From Fidelibacterota bacterium (GTDB lineage Bacteria; Fidelibacterota; Marinisomatia; Marinisomatales; TCS55): a DNA stretch of 64,000 bases. The notes below the pieces were generated by a model. It made no database searches and was not told the origin of the DNA. It saw only the letters and a list, made by a program, of their open reading frames with translations. The position numbers were made by a program, and so were the translations under genes. Within the stretch, counting starts at the first letter, position 1, and every line of letters begins with the position of its first letter. Location: positions 1-64,000 of the forward strand of contig JACNKN010000054.1 in the NCBI GenBank assembly GCA_014382015.1. The letters are read 5' to 3'. Shown here piece after piece: positions 16,868-25,286 of the stretch.

Positions 16868-18231
16868 TAGAACGGTGATTCAGATTCCATTTCAGCAAAA
16901 GCGGACATGTTTTCAAACCGGGCGAACCGATCTACAAATGTTGCTTCAACAATACCTGTAGGGCCGTTCCTTTGTTTCGCTACAATAATTTCTGCTTTCC
17001 CGCGATCCTCATCTTCATGCGAATATACCCAGGGCCGATATAAGAAAATGACCACATCTGCATCCTGCTCTATGGCACCGGATTCACGAAGATCCGATAA
17101 CTGTGGACGACGATCACTTCTACTTTCAACCGCACGGGATAACTGGGACAATCCAAGGACAGGCACTTCTATTTCTTTTGCCAATGCTTTTAAAGACCTG
17201 GAAATCTGGGAGATTTCCTGCTGACGGCTTTCTGCACCTTTTGGTCCAGTCATAAGCTGGAGATAGTCAACAATGATTAACCCGATATCATGCTCTGCTT
17301 TTAATCGGCGAGATTTCGCCCGAACTTCCAATACAGACATTCCCGGTGTATCATCAAGGTAAATGGGTGCTTCAGCCAGGTTACCCACAGCAATACTTAA
17401 ATTTTTCCATTGGGCTTTGGGTAATTTTCCGGTTCGAACCAAATGACTGTCCACCCGTCCTTCCGCACAAAGCAGTCGCATGGCCAATTGATGATTCGCC
17501 ATTTCAAGGCTGAACATACCCACGCCCGTTTTATCCATGATAGCCGCATTCCGACCCATGGATAAAGCCAAAGCAGTCTTTCCCATACCTGGGCGTCCTG
17601 CGACGATGATCAATTCCCCCGGGTGGAAACCGGAAGTTATATCATCTAAATCAATGAGTCCAGATGGGACACCTGTTACGCTGCCCGGTTTTGATGCAAT
17701 CTTATCTAATTCTTCAAAAGTGTGGTGGAGAATGGGATCAATATGCTGAAATCCTCCCCGCAATCTTTTTTCGGAAATATTGAAAATGGCAGATTCTGCT
17801 GAATCTAATATATCATCTACATCTTGTGAATCTTCAAATGCTTCTTTAGAGATTTCATGCGCAACTTGAATCAGTCTTCGTAGAAGGTGTTTTTCTAATA
17901 TAATTTTTGCATAATGTTCAACATTTGCAGTTGTGGGAACCGATTCTGCCAATCCTGTGATGTAATAAGCACCTCCAACACCTTCTAATTCCTTTTTCTT
18001 TTTTAAACGGTCCACGACAGAAATAGCATCAATGGGCTCTCCCTTTTCGAACAAATCGCTCATGCAAGAAAAGATACGAACGTGGGCATCTTTATAAAAT
18101 TGATTGGCAGACACCCATTGCATCGCCTTACTTACCGCCTCTTTGGTCGTAAGCATAGATCCTAACACTGCTTGTTCCGCTTCAAGAGCTTGAGGCTGGG
18201 CAGTTAATTTTATTTCGTTACTTTTAGCCAT
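16867..18231 (-). CDS. dnaB: Replicative DNA helicase DnaB
   Basis: The 454-residue helicase unwinds DNA at the fork. It has the N-terminal primase-interacting domain (PQALEAEQAVLGSML), a linker and the RecA-like motor with Walker A GRPGMGKTALA (about 211-221), LIIVDYLQLM (Walker B) and LSQLSRAVE. The length is standard and there is no intein. It overlaps rel by one base and follows the uracil-DNA glycosylase gene with five bases between them. Confidence 0.95.
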   Translation of the reverse strand: MAKSNEIKLTAQPQALEAEQAVLGSMLTTKEAVSKAMQWVSANQFYKDAHVRIFSCMSDLFEKGEPIDAISVVDRLKKKKELEGVGGAYYITGLAESVPTTANVEHYAKIILEKHLLRRLIQVAHEISKEAFEDSQDVDDILDSAESAIFNISEKRLRGGFQHIDPILHHTFEELDKIASKPGSVTGVPSGLIDLDDITSGFHPGELIIVAGRPGMGKTALALSMGRNAAIMDKTGVGMFSLEMANHQLAMRLLCAEGRVDSHLVRTGKLPKAQWKNLSIAVGNLAEAPIYLDDTPGMSVLEVRAKSRRLKAEHDIGLIIVDYLQLMTGPKGAESRQQEISQISRSLKALAKEIEVPVLGLSQLSRAVESRSDRRPQLSDLRESGAIEQDADVVIFLYRPWVYSHEDEDRGKAEIIVAKQRNGPTGIVEATFVDRFARFENMSAFAEMESESPF

Positions 18232-18236
18232 TTTAT

Positions 18237-18920
18237 TTACGCATCAATAATGGAACGAATCCATTTGAAATCCTTCCATGTTTCCGGTTTCCAATTTGGG
18301 TTTCTTAATAAAGCAGCCGGGTGATATGTTACGATGAGAGGTGTCCCATGATAATCATGGAGAATACCGCGCATACTTTTCAACGGTTTGTCCACATTGA
18401 GAAGTGTCTTTCCGGCAACTCGTCCCAAAGCTACAATGAGTTTTGGCTGAATCAAATTAATTTGATGAATTAAATAAGGTTCGCATTCACTGACCTCATC
18501 TGCCAGCGGGTCCCGATTGCTGGGAGGTCTGCATTTTAATACATTACAAATATATACATCTTTTTGGCGAGATCGATTAATCGCAGCCAGGATTTTATCT
18601 AATAATTGGCCTGCACGACCAACAAATGGTTCTCCCTTTAAATCCTCCTTCTCCCCCGGGGCTTCGCCCACAAGGACTAAAGAGGCTTCTGGATCTCCCA
18701 CACCAAATACAAATTCCGTGCGTGAATCACCCAGTGCACAATTGTGACACTGATGTATTTGTTTATAAAAATTATTTAAATCCGACGGAAAGTCAGGATT
18801 CATTTGTTGGGGATCTTCCTTCAACGATGCCTGGGGTTTATCCAAAAATAATTCATCCCCGAATAACTCTCGAGTTTGTTTTAAATATCGGTTTATCGCA
18901 TCAGCAGAAACTGGACCCAT
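18237..18920 (-). CDS. Family 4 uracil-DNA glycosylase (Fe-S)
   Basis: This 227-residue enzyme removes uracil from DNA. It has the family 4 motifs GEAPGEKEDLKGEPFVGRAG and HPAALLRNP and four cysteines placed to bind a 4Fe-4S cluster (QCHNCALG, LKCRPP, SECEPYL). An N-terminal region of about 50 residues precedes the catalytic domain. ATG 18920 is close to the rpoZ stop. It is encoded next to dnaB within a nucleotide/DNA-themed part of the operon (gmk, rpoZ, dnaB). Confidence 0.9.
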   Translation of the reverse strand: MGPVSADAINRYLKQTRELFGDELFLDKPQASLKEDPQQMNPDFPSDLNNFYKQIHQCHNCALGDSRTEFVFGVGDPEASLVLVGEAPGEKEDLKGEPFVGRAGQLLDKILAAINRSRQKDVYICNVLKCRPPSNRDPLADEVSECEPYLIHQINLIQPKLIVALGRVAGKTLLNVDKPLKSMRGILHDYHGTPLIVTYHPAALLRNPNWKPETWKDFKWIRSIIDA

Positions 18921-18943
18921 AGTTTCAAATAGGCCGCCTGGAC

Positions 18944-19222
18944 CTAATCTTCGTCTTCAGAATTATGCCAAACTAAATCACCGTTAATGAATTCTTTTAC
19001 TGCCACAGTGGTGGCTTTTTCTACTTCTTCGTAATCTTCTGGATTTTTTTCGAAGACCTGGTCATAAACGCCCATTTCAACTTCTTCGGTAGATACCATC
19101 ATTTCTTCCATGATTCTATTATTCAGTATTTGCTTTGCCCGTCTGGACATCACGACAACTGCTTCATAAAAATCTGGTGTTAGGTCTTCCATTTTTCGAA
19201 TGGATATTGGTTCAAGAGCCAT
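18944..19222 (-). CDS. rpoZ: RNA polymerase omega subunit
   Basis: The 92-residue omega subunit stabilises the beta' subunit and in some bacteria forms part of the ppGpp site. The N-terminal helix region MALEPISIRKMEDLT and the basic SRRAKQILNNRI segment are characteristic, as is AVKEFINGDL in the C-terminal half. ATG 19222 overlaps the gmk stop by 11 bases and has AGGAAG upstream. The gmk-rpoZ order, with rel in the same operon, is classic. Confidence 0.85.
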   Translation of the reverse strand: MALEPISIRKMEDLTPDFYEAVVVMSRRAKQILNNRIMEEMMVSTEEVEMGVYDQVFEKNPEDYEEVEKATTVAVKEFINGDLVWHNSEDED

Positions 19223-19790
19223 AATATACTTCCTCATTTTCATGTTGTAAAATATTCATTATTTCATCGACTGCATGGTCCACATTATCGTTGATAATCT
19301 GGTAAGTAAAATTGGATTTGTATTCCAATTCTGTACTGAGCCTCTCCAGCCGCTTTGCAATTCTTTTTTCAGAATCGGTCCCGCGATTCACCAGTCTTGT
19401 TCGTAAATCATCCAAACTTGGTGGTTCTACAAAAATTGATATTGTTTTATTTGGATATAAGGTTTGAATGGAAATGGCACCTTTTACATCCAATTCCAAC
19501 AAAAGATATTCCTGCCCCATGATCGCTGTTTCTAATGTGGATTTTAAGGTACCGTAATAAAAATCACCATGAATTTGTTCCCATTCCACAAAATCATTTT
19601 TTGCAATGCCCTTTTCAAATGCATCGTTTGTTAAAAAATTGTAATCAACTCCATCAACTTCACCATTCCGCTGCTCACGGGTTGTGCAGGAAACAGAAAA
19701 ATGAATTGTCTTATCCCGTTTCTGAAGGGCACGACAAATCGTTGTTTTCCCCGATCCAGATGGTGCTGAAATAATGATCAAATTTTTCAT
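19212..19790 (-). CDS. gmk: Guanylate kinase
   Basis: This 192-residue enzyme phosphorylates GMP to GDP. Walker A is APSGSGKTT (9-17); the GMP-binding region shows SVSCTTREQRNGEVDGVDYN and the lid/arginine motif NRGTDSEKRIAKRL. Length and motifs are normal. The gene lies two bases after yicC and overlaps rpoZ. Confidence 0.95.
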   Translation of the reverse strand: MKNLIIISAPSGSGKTTICRALQKRDKTIHFSVSCTTREQRNGEVDGVDYNFLTNDAFEKGIAKNDFVEWEQIHGDFYYGTLKSTLETAIMGQEYLLLELDVKGAISIQTLYPNKTISIFVEPPSLDDLRTRLVNRGTDSEKRIAKRLERLSTELEYKSNFTYQIINDNVDHAVDEIMNILQHENEEVYYGS

Positions 19791-19792
19791 CT

Positions 19793-20653
19793 TTATAAAA
19801 TGTTTTGGATTTGCTCACGCATTTTTTCTGCTTCATCCTTCAATGTAATTACGTGATTTACAATATGTTCTGAAGAACTTTTTGATCCAATTGTATTGAT
19901 TTCTCTACCCATCTCCTGCAAGAGAAAATTCAATCTTTTTCCTGCAGAACCCTTCTCAACCAATAATGATTTAAATTGTTGAAAATGGCTTCTAAGTCGA
20001 ACGGTTTCTTCTGTCACATCCGCTTTTTCAGCCAACATGGCAATTTCCTGGGCAATGCGATTTTCATCTACCGCGGCCCCATCCAGTAATTCCGCAATGC
20101 GTGACTTATAACGTTTTTCCCGTTTTTGAAATTCTTTTGGCAATTCTTTTTCGACCTGATTTAAAACATCCTCCAGAATGGATATGCGATCCTCAAAATC
20201 ATTTTTGAGTTTCTCTCCCTCAGTTTTACGCATTTGAATTACTTCTGTACATGCGTTTTCAACCGCTTTGATTAAATGGTTTGATCCTGGAGAATCCGCA
20301 TCCACATGGGTAAAAAGGTCATTCGCATTCACAATATCACCCAAATCCAAATGACGCCCATAATCTTTTTGAATATTAAGTATAATAGCTTCTATGGCTT
20401 CAAATCTATCTTTATTAAAAGTGAGGGATTGAGACTGTCCATTTCCTTCGATTTCAAGATTAACATGAATCGTCCCTCGAACCAGTTTTTCTGAAATGAT
20501 ATCCCGAATCTTTTTATCATCGGAAGGATCAATATCAAACCCACGGATTTTAACTTCAAGGAACCGTCCGTTCACTGCCTTAATTAAGACAATCACTTTT
20601 GCAGCACCCTTTCCGGTTTTACCCCGGCCATATCCTGTCATACTTTGAATCAT
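19793..20653 (-). CDS. yicC: YicC/YloC-family endoribonuclease
   Basis: The 286-residue protein begins with the family signature MIQSMTGYGRGK, and has the C-terminal GSAGKRLNFLLQEMGREINT followed by IVNHVITLKDEAEKMREQIQ. YicC proteins are metal-dependent RNA-degrading enzymes in E. coli. A coiled-coil segment occupies about residues 150-210. It is the first gene of the long minus-strand run and is divergent from the SDR gene at 20755. The yicC-gmk pairing is widely conserved. Confidence 0.92.
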   Translation of the reverse strand: MIQSMTGYGRGKTGKGAAKVIVLIKAVNGRFLEVKIRGFDIDPSDDKKIRDIISEKLVRGTIHVNLEIEGNGQSQSLTFNKDRFEAIEAIILNIQKDYGRHLDLGDIVNANDLFTHVDADSPGSNHLIKAVENACTEVIQMRKTEGEKLKNDFEDRISILEDVLNQVEKELPKEFQKREKRYKSRIAELLDGAAVDENRIAQEIAMLAEKADVTEETVRLRSHFQQFKSLLVEKGSAGKRLNFLLQEMGREINTIGSKSSSEHIVNHVITLKDEAEKMREQIQNIL

Positions 20654-20754
20654 AATTTTTCGCTCTGAGAAAAGCCGATAAATTTACACTTTATATATAT
20701 TGTATGCCAATGAATGCATTGGTTCTTTTAAATGGTTTTTCCCTAAATTCAGAC

Positions 20755-21498
20755 ATGAAGAAAAAAGTATTTATTACAGGTGCAAGCAGTGGTATTGGTG
20801 AATATTTAGCTTATGCCTATGCGAAACGAGGATATTTTATTGGATTGGTGGCTCGTAGAAGAGATAGGTTGGAGAAAGTGGGAACCCATTGTTCCGAATT
20901 AGGTGGTCAAATAAAAATATATGCAATAGACGTTCTGAAGGGTGACGACTGCAAAACGGCTATCGATAATTTTATTTCCCTGCCCGGCGACATGGACTCC
21001 ATTTATGCCAATGCCGGTGTGGGCAGTCCCGATGGATTAAGTTCTGGCAGTGCTGAAAATATGAACCATGTGTTAAGCGTAAATATATTGGGCGTCACCA
21101 ATACAGTTATGCCTTTTATCCCGCATTTAAAAGAAATACAAGATGGTAAAATTGCCGTGATTAGTTCTGTGGCCAGTTTTCGTGGTTTGGCTCATCATGC
21201 CGCCTATAGCGGTTCGAAGGCAGCGGTCCGAAACATAAGCCAGGGATGGAGCACTGCACTTTATAAACATGGTATTTCTGTCACTGCTGTCTGTCCTGGT
21301 TTTATTAAAAGTGAAATGACGGGAGACAATGAATTCCCCATGCCATTCCTCATGGAAACACATGTGGCCGTTCAAAAAATAATCCGTGCAGTTGACCGAA
21401 GGAAAAAAGTATTTATTTTCCCCTGGCAAATGAAATATTTTATGGTTCCTTTAATGAAATGGGCGCCGGACTGGATGTTCCGAAAAGTAGGAATGTAA
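20755..21498 (+). CDS. Short-chain dehydrogenase/reductase (first gene of lipid cassette)
   Basis: This 247-residue classical SDR has the cofactor motif TGASSGIG (residues 8-15), NAGVG near 90, catalytic Ser in VISSVASF and YSGSK for the Tyr-x-x-x-Lys pair. Arginines in VARRRDRL after the second strand suggest NADPH preference. ATG 20755 gives a normal Rossmann N-terminus; ATG 20704 would add 17 residues that look non-coding. The C-terminal hydrophobic MKYFMVPLMKWAPDWMFRK resembles SDRs acting on membrane lipids. The substrate is unknown; its position suggests a role with the downstream lipid enzymes. Confidence 0.8.
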   Translation: MKKKVFITGASSGIGEYLAYAYAKRGYFIGLVARRRDRLEKVGTHCSELGGQIKIYAIDVLKGDDCKTAIDNFISLPGDMDSIYANAGVGSPDGLSSGSAENMNHVLSVNILGVTNTVMPFIPHLKEIQDGKIAVISSVASFRGLAHHAAYSGSKAAVRNISQGWSTALYKHGISVTAVCPGFIKSEMTGDNEFPMPFLMETHVAVQKIIRAVDRRKKVFIFPWQMKYFMVPLMKWAPDWMFRKVGM

Positions 21499-21567
21499 CC
21501 GGTACTCTGTGGATTAACTCAATTATTTTCGGCGTCAACCACCCTTTTATCTGAATTTTATTTATGA

Positions 21568-21583
21568 TTTAATTTGAATTAAA
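21568..21583 (+). promoter_or_regulatory. AT-rich palindrome upstream of HMG-CoA reductase gene
   Basis: TTTAATT and AATTAAA flank TG as perfect 7-bp arms, 19 bp before the GTG start. It lies in the 104-bp gap after the SDR gene. It could be an operator for a lipid-responsive regulator or simply AT-rich symmetry; nothing beyond symmetry and place supports it. Confidence 0.3.
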
Positions 21584-21602
21584 ATCAAGTAGATTCGGAG
21601 CC

Positions 21603-22763
21603 GTGGCTAACCAAAAAAATAACAAAAAATCAAGAATTCCCAATGGCTATAATTCTGATGATAAAAAGAGGCGTATCGCTTGGCTGGAGGATTATACCGG
21701 TTTTAATTATATAGATTCTCCTGTTAATCCACCTGAAGAACTTAAGGGGATCATTGAAAACCATATTGGATTTATGAAAATCCCAATGGCAATTGCCGGA
21801 CCATTGCGATTGGATGGCCAATATGCCAAAGGTGAATTTTTTGTCCCTATTTGTACCTTAGAGGGTACGCTGGCTATTTCCATGACCCGGGGAATGTATG
21901 CTTCTTCCATTTCTGGCGGCATTCGGGTCCGCCATGCAAAACAAGAATTGTCACGAGCACCCGTCTTTATTTTTGAAGATTTGAATGATTCCTTTGAATT
22001 CATACGCTGGGTAAATGACCATTATGAAGATATTAAAAAAGTAGCTGAATCCACCACCCAGCATGGAAAACTTCTAAGGATTGATCAATATCCCGTTCAG
22101 AATTATGTCATCCTTGATATTATTTTAGATACAGGAAATGCCGCAGGCCAAAATATGGTCACCCTGGCAGCAAAAGTCGCCTGCGATTATATTAAAGAAC
22201 AAACTGGCCATGAATTCATCCTTGAGTCCGGTTTCAACAGCGATAAAAAAGCATCCTCCAGAAATATGATTATGGGACGGGGACACACGGTTTTAGCAGA
22301 GGTTACCCTCACCCATTCAGTTATGAGACGTTTCCTGGGCATCAACCCCAAGGATGTGGAAAGATTCCAGCAATTAGGCCCCACAATCACCACCATGGCC
22401 GGCACCTCAGGTTGCCATCTCCATATTTCCAATGCACTGACGGCGATTTATTTGGCCACGGGACAGGATACAGCATGTGTAGCCGAAAATGCCATGGGAC
22501 ATTTCCAAACGGAACCAGTAGATCATGGTATAAAATGCAGGCTGACACTTCCTTCCCTCACCGTTGGAACCGTCGGTGGCGGTACCCGCCTCCTTCCTCA
22601 GCAACAAAATTTGGAATTCCTGGGATGTCATGAAGGTGAATACTCTTCTCGGAAACTTGCAGAGATTATAGGCGCATCCGCGCTGGCATTGGAAATTTCC
22701 CTCATGTCTGCCATAGCATCCGATACATTTGCCATGGCTCATATGAAATATGGTCGAAAGTAA
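21603..22763 (+). CDS. Hydroxymethylglutaryl-CoA reductase, class I-like
   Basis: The enzyme reduces HMG-CoA to mevalonate with NAD(P)H. The 386-residue protein aligns by eye with class I HMGR: ENHIGFMKIPMAIAGPL, TLEGTLAIS (catalytic Glu), SDKKAS (Lys), ATGQD (Asp), GTVGGGTRLLPQQ and a C-terminal AMAHMK (His), so all four catalytic residues are present. The GDAMGMNM-type motif is altered to DTGNAAGQNMVT. The start is GTG 21603 with GGAG very close; no better start exists upstream. The acyltransferase gene starts right at its stop (TAAATG). No other mevalonate-pathway gene is in the window. Confidence 0.85.
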   Translation: MANQKNNKKSRIPNGYNSDDKKRRIAWLEDYTGFNYIDSPVNPPEELKGIIENHIGFMKIPMAIAGPLRLDGQYAKGEFFVPICTLEGTLAISMTRGMYASSISGGIRVRHAKQELSRAPVFIFEDLNDSFEFIRWVNDHYEDIKKVAESTTQHGKLLRIDQYPVQNYVILDIILDTGNAAGQNMVTLAAKVACDYIKEQTGHEFILESGFNSDKKASSRNMIMGRGHTVLAEVTLTHSVMRRFLGINPKDVERFQQLGPTITTMAGTSGCHLHISNALTAIYLATGQDTACVAENAMGHFQTEPVDHGIKCRLTLPSLTVGTVGGGTRLLPQQQNLEFLGCHEGEYSSRKLAEIIGASALALEISLMSAIASDTFAMAHMKYGRK

Positions 22764-23510
22764 ATGACCCAATCAACGGTTCTTGATAATCCAAAATATT
22801 CATATTTAGTTAAAAAACAACCGGCATTCTTTCGCGTTTGGAAAAAACTATTTTATTATTATACTAAATTTGTTTTTCTCTGGTACACACCACTAAAAGT
22901 TTATGGTCGGGAAAATATTCCTGATACCTCTTTCATTTATTCCTGTAACCATAATAGCCATATGGATGTCGCTTTACTTGCAGCATCCGTCAACAAAAGT
23001 TTTAATTATTTTGGAATGCTTGCAGCAAAAGATTACTGGTTTGATAATCGGTTCAAACGATTCTTTATGAGGATTATTATGAACTTAATTCCTATCGACC
23101 GGAAAATAAATGATGTTCGAAAATTTTCTATCGATGACACGATCACATTATGCAATGCTTTCATGGCTTTTGATAATCGAAACTTAATTATGTTTCCTGA
23201 AGGAACCCGGGGAAATCCTGGTGAAATGCGTCCTTTCAAAACAGGCGGTGCAATTTTCGCAATCAAACTCAATGTCCCAATATTACCTGCGTTGGTTTTC
23301 GGTTCACATCAGGCTTGGCCTAAGGACAAAATTTTCATGCGTCCCACTCCTATTCATATCCACATATTAGATCCCATATATCCTGAGCAGTTTATTCAGG
23401 GAAATTCTTCGGGGGAATTCGATGAAGATATTATCAAACAGGCTGCCCAAAAAATGACCACACAATTGGAAAACACAATCCGTGAAAAAGGAAAAATATT
23501 CTATGGATAA
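22764..23510 (+). CDS. PlsC-like lysophospholipid/glycerolipid acyltransferase
   Basis: The 248-residue protein has the acyltransferase motif I NHNSHMD (around residues 53-59, His and Asp catalytic), motif III MFPEGTRG and the following PFKTGGAIFA, with an N-terminal membrane-associated stretch (WKKLFYYYTKFVFLWY). Family members acylate position 1 or 2 of glycerol-3-phosphate derivatives. It abuts the HMG-CoA reductase stop and overlaps the AGPS-like gene by 8 bases, so the three are probably co-translated. In the ether-lipid context it might acylate dihydroxyacetone phosphate or a 1-alkyl lyso-lipid; which one cannot be told from sequence. Confidence 0.85.
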   Translation: MTQSTVLDNPKYSYLVKKQPAFFRVWKKLFYYYTKFVFLWYTPLKVYGRENIPDTSFIYSCNHNSHMDVALLAASVNKSFNYFGMLAAKDYWFDNRFKRFFMRIIMNLIPIDRKINDVRKFSIDDTITLCNAFMAFDNRNLIMFPEGTRGNPGEMRPFKTGGAIFAIKLNVPILPALVFGSHQAWPKDKIFMRPTPIHIHILDPIYPEQFIQGNSSGEFDEDIIKQAAQKMTTQLENTIREKGKIFYG

Positions 23511-25275
23511 ACTGTATAAAACTAAATATGAAAAATTCTTTGCCCATACGCATAATACATGGGGACATAAATGGGGTTATAAAGATACAAAATTTGTCCT
23601 GAATGATGACCGTACGGTCCGGATGGCGGGTGATCGTTATGAGTTATGCGGGTCGGACATGCCTGATTTTATACCTTATATCGAAGAAATGCTGGGTATC
23701 ACCATTGACCCAAATGACACACTTTCTGAAGTTGAAAATAAACCGGTTCGGGGATCCAATATTAATGAACAATTCTTGGAACAGGTTAAATCCACCTTCC
23801 CGGATGATCGGTTCAGTTTTGCAGACGATGACCGATTAATTCATAGTCATGGACAAACCACATCAGAGGAAGTGTATAAGGTTCTTTATTCTGAAGTTAA
23901 ACGCAATATTGATATGGTGTTTTATCTGGAATCAGAAGATGAAGCTGTTCAGTTGATTCAACTCGCTGATCGGTTTGATGTATGCCTTGTCCCCTTTGGT
24001 GGTGGAACCAGTGTAAGCAGTGCACTCATCATTCCTCAATCAGAAACGCGAATGGTTGTGGCCGTTGATACCCGTCGCATGGACAAGATCGAATGGATTA
24101 ATGAAGAGGATCGTCGGGTTTGTATTCAGGCTGGGATTACCGGCAGCCGAATGGAAGAGCTACTGGAAGAAAAAGGATTTACGGTTGGGCATGAACCGGA
24201 TAGTATTGAACTTTCAACCCTGGGCGGGTGGATTGCTACCAATGCCAGTGGAATGAAAAAGAACCGTTATGGTAATATTGAAGATATTGTTGAAAACGTA
24301 ACCATGGTATCACCCAATGGCACGATCGAACAAGTGGATCCAATCATACGGGCATCCATTGGAATTAAGCCACAAAATATATTATTTGGATCCGAAGGTA
24401 ACCTTGGCCTGATCACAAAAGCGGTTTTAAAACTCCATAAAAAACCAGAAACCAAAAAATATAATTCTGCTGTTTTTCCAAATTGGAAAGCAGGCGTAAA
24501 ATTCCTTTATGAACTTTCCAAAACTAATTTTATTCCTGCCAGTGTTCGCCTTGTGGATAACGTCCAGTTCCGCTTTGGGCAGGCATTGAAACCCAAAACA
24601 GAAGGTATTCATAAAACCATCGACTCCCTGAAAAAATTCATGGTCCTTAATATAAAGGGTTTTGACCCCGATAAAATGTGCGCGTCTACTTTTGTCATGG
24701 AGGGATCCAGAGAAGAAGTGGCGTACCAGGAAAAGAATATATCAAAACTGGCTAAGTCTTGTGGTGGACTTATCGGCGGTGAGGAGAATGGAAAACGAGG
24801 CTACATGCTTACATTCGCGATTGCTTATGTTCGTGATTTTCTCACCGATTTTCATGTGATCGGTGAAACCATGGAAACCTCCGTACCATGGAGTAAAATA
24901 AAACCGACCTGCGAGGCGGCACACGAAAAACTGATTGAACTCCACAAAAAACATAATTTCCCGGGGAATCCATACATGTCCTATCGAATTCCCCAGATTT
25001 ACCATACGGGTGTTTGTATTTATTTTATGTTGGGAATGAGCATAAAGGGAGTACCTCATGCGGAAGATGTTTTTGGATCCATTGAGCATGAGATTCGAAA
25101 GGTAATCATGGAAAATGGCGGTTCGATTTCTCATCATCACGGTGTGGGGAAATTACGTAAAGATTTTATGTCGAATACCCTTTCCCAATCGAGTATTAAC
25201 CTGATTAAGAATATTAAAAAAGTACATGACCCAAAAAATATTTTTGGTATTCGGAATAACGTATTTTCCGATTAG
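23503..25275 (+). CDS. Alkyldihydroxyacetonephosphate synthase (AGPS-like FAD enzyme)
   Basis: AGPS swaps the acyl chain of acyl-DHAP for a fatty alcohol, forming the ether bond. The 590-residue protein follows the human enzyme almost along its length: N-terminal WGYKDTKFVLNDD, FAD-binding PFGGGTSVSSAL (about 164-175), GHEPDSIELSTLGGW with ASGMKKNRYGNIED (about 229-261), GEENGKRGYMLTF, a conserved Tyr507 in CIYF and the His cluster SHHHGVGKLRK (His544-546). A generic glycolate oxidase or lactate dehydrogenase would lack these. ATG 23503 is preferred over GTG 23482; AAGGAA precedes it. No peroxisomal or signal sequence is visible, so it is probably cytosolic or membrane-peripheral. Confidence 0.9.
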   Translation: MDKLYKTKYEKFFAHTHNTWGHKWGYKDTKFVLNDDRTVRMAGDRYELCGSDMPDFIPYIEEMLGITIDPNDTLSEVENKPVRGSNINEQFLEQVKSTFPDDRFSFADDDRLIHSHGQTTSEEVYKVLYSEVKRNIDMVFYLESEDEAVQLIQLADRFDVCLVPFGGGTSVSSALIIPQSETRMVVAVDTRRMDKIEWINEEDRRVCIQAGITGSRMEELLEEKGFTVGHEPDSIELSTLGGWIATNASGMKKNRYGNIEDIVENVTMVSPNGTIEQVDPIIRASIGIKPQNILFGSEGNLGLITKAVLKLHKKPETKKYNSAVFPNWKAGVKFLYELSKTNFIPASVRLVDNVQFRFGQALKPKTEGIHKTIDSLKKFMVLNIKGFDPDKMCASTFVMEGSREEVAYQEKNISKLAKSCGGLIGGEENGKRGYMLTFAIAYVRDFLTDFHVIGETMETSVPWSKIKPTCEAAHEKLIELHKKHNFPGNPYMSYRIPQIYHTGVCIYFMLGMSIKGVPHAEDVFGSIEHEIRKVIMENGGSISHHHGVGKLRKDFMSNTLSQSSINLIKNIKKVHDPKNIFGIRNNVFSD

Positions 25276-25286
25276 ATTAACCCAAG

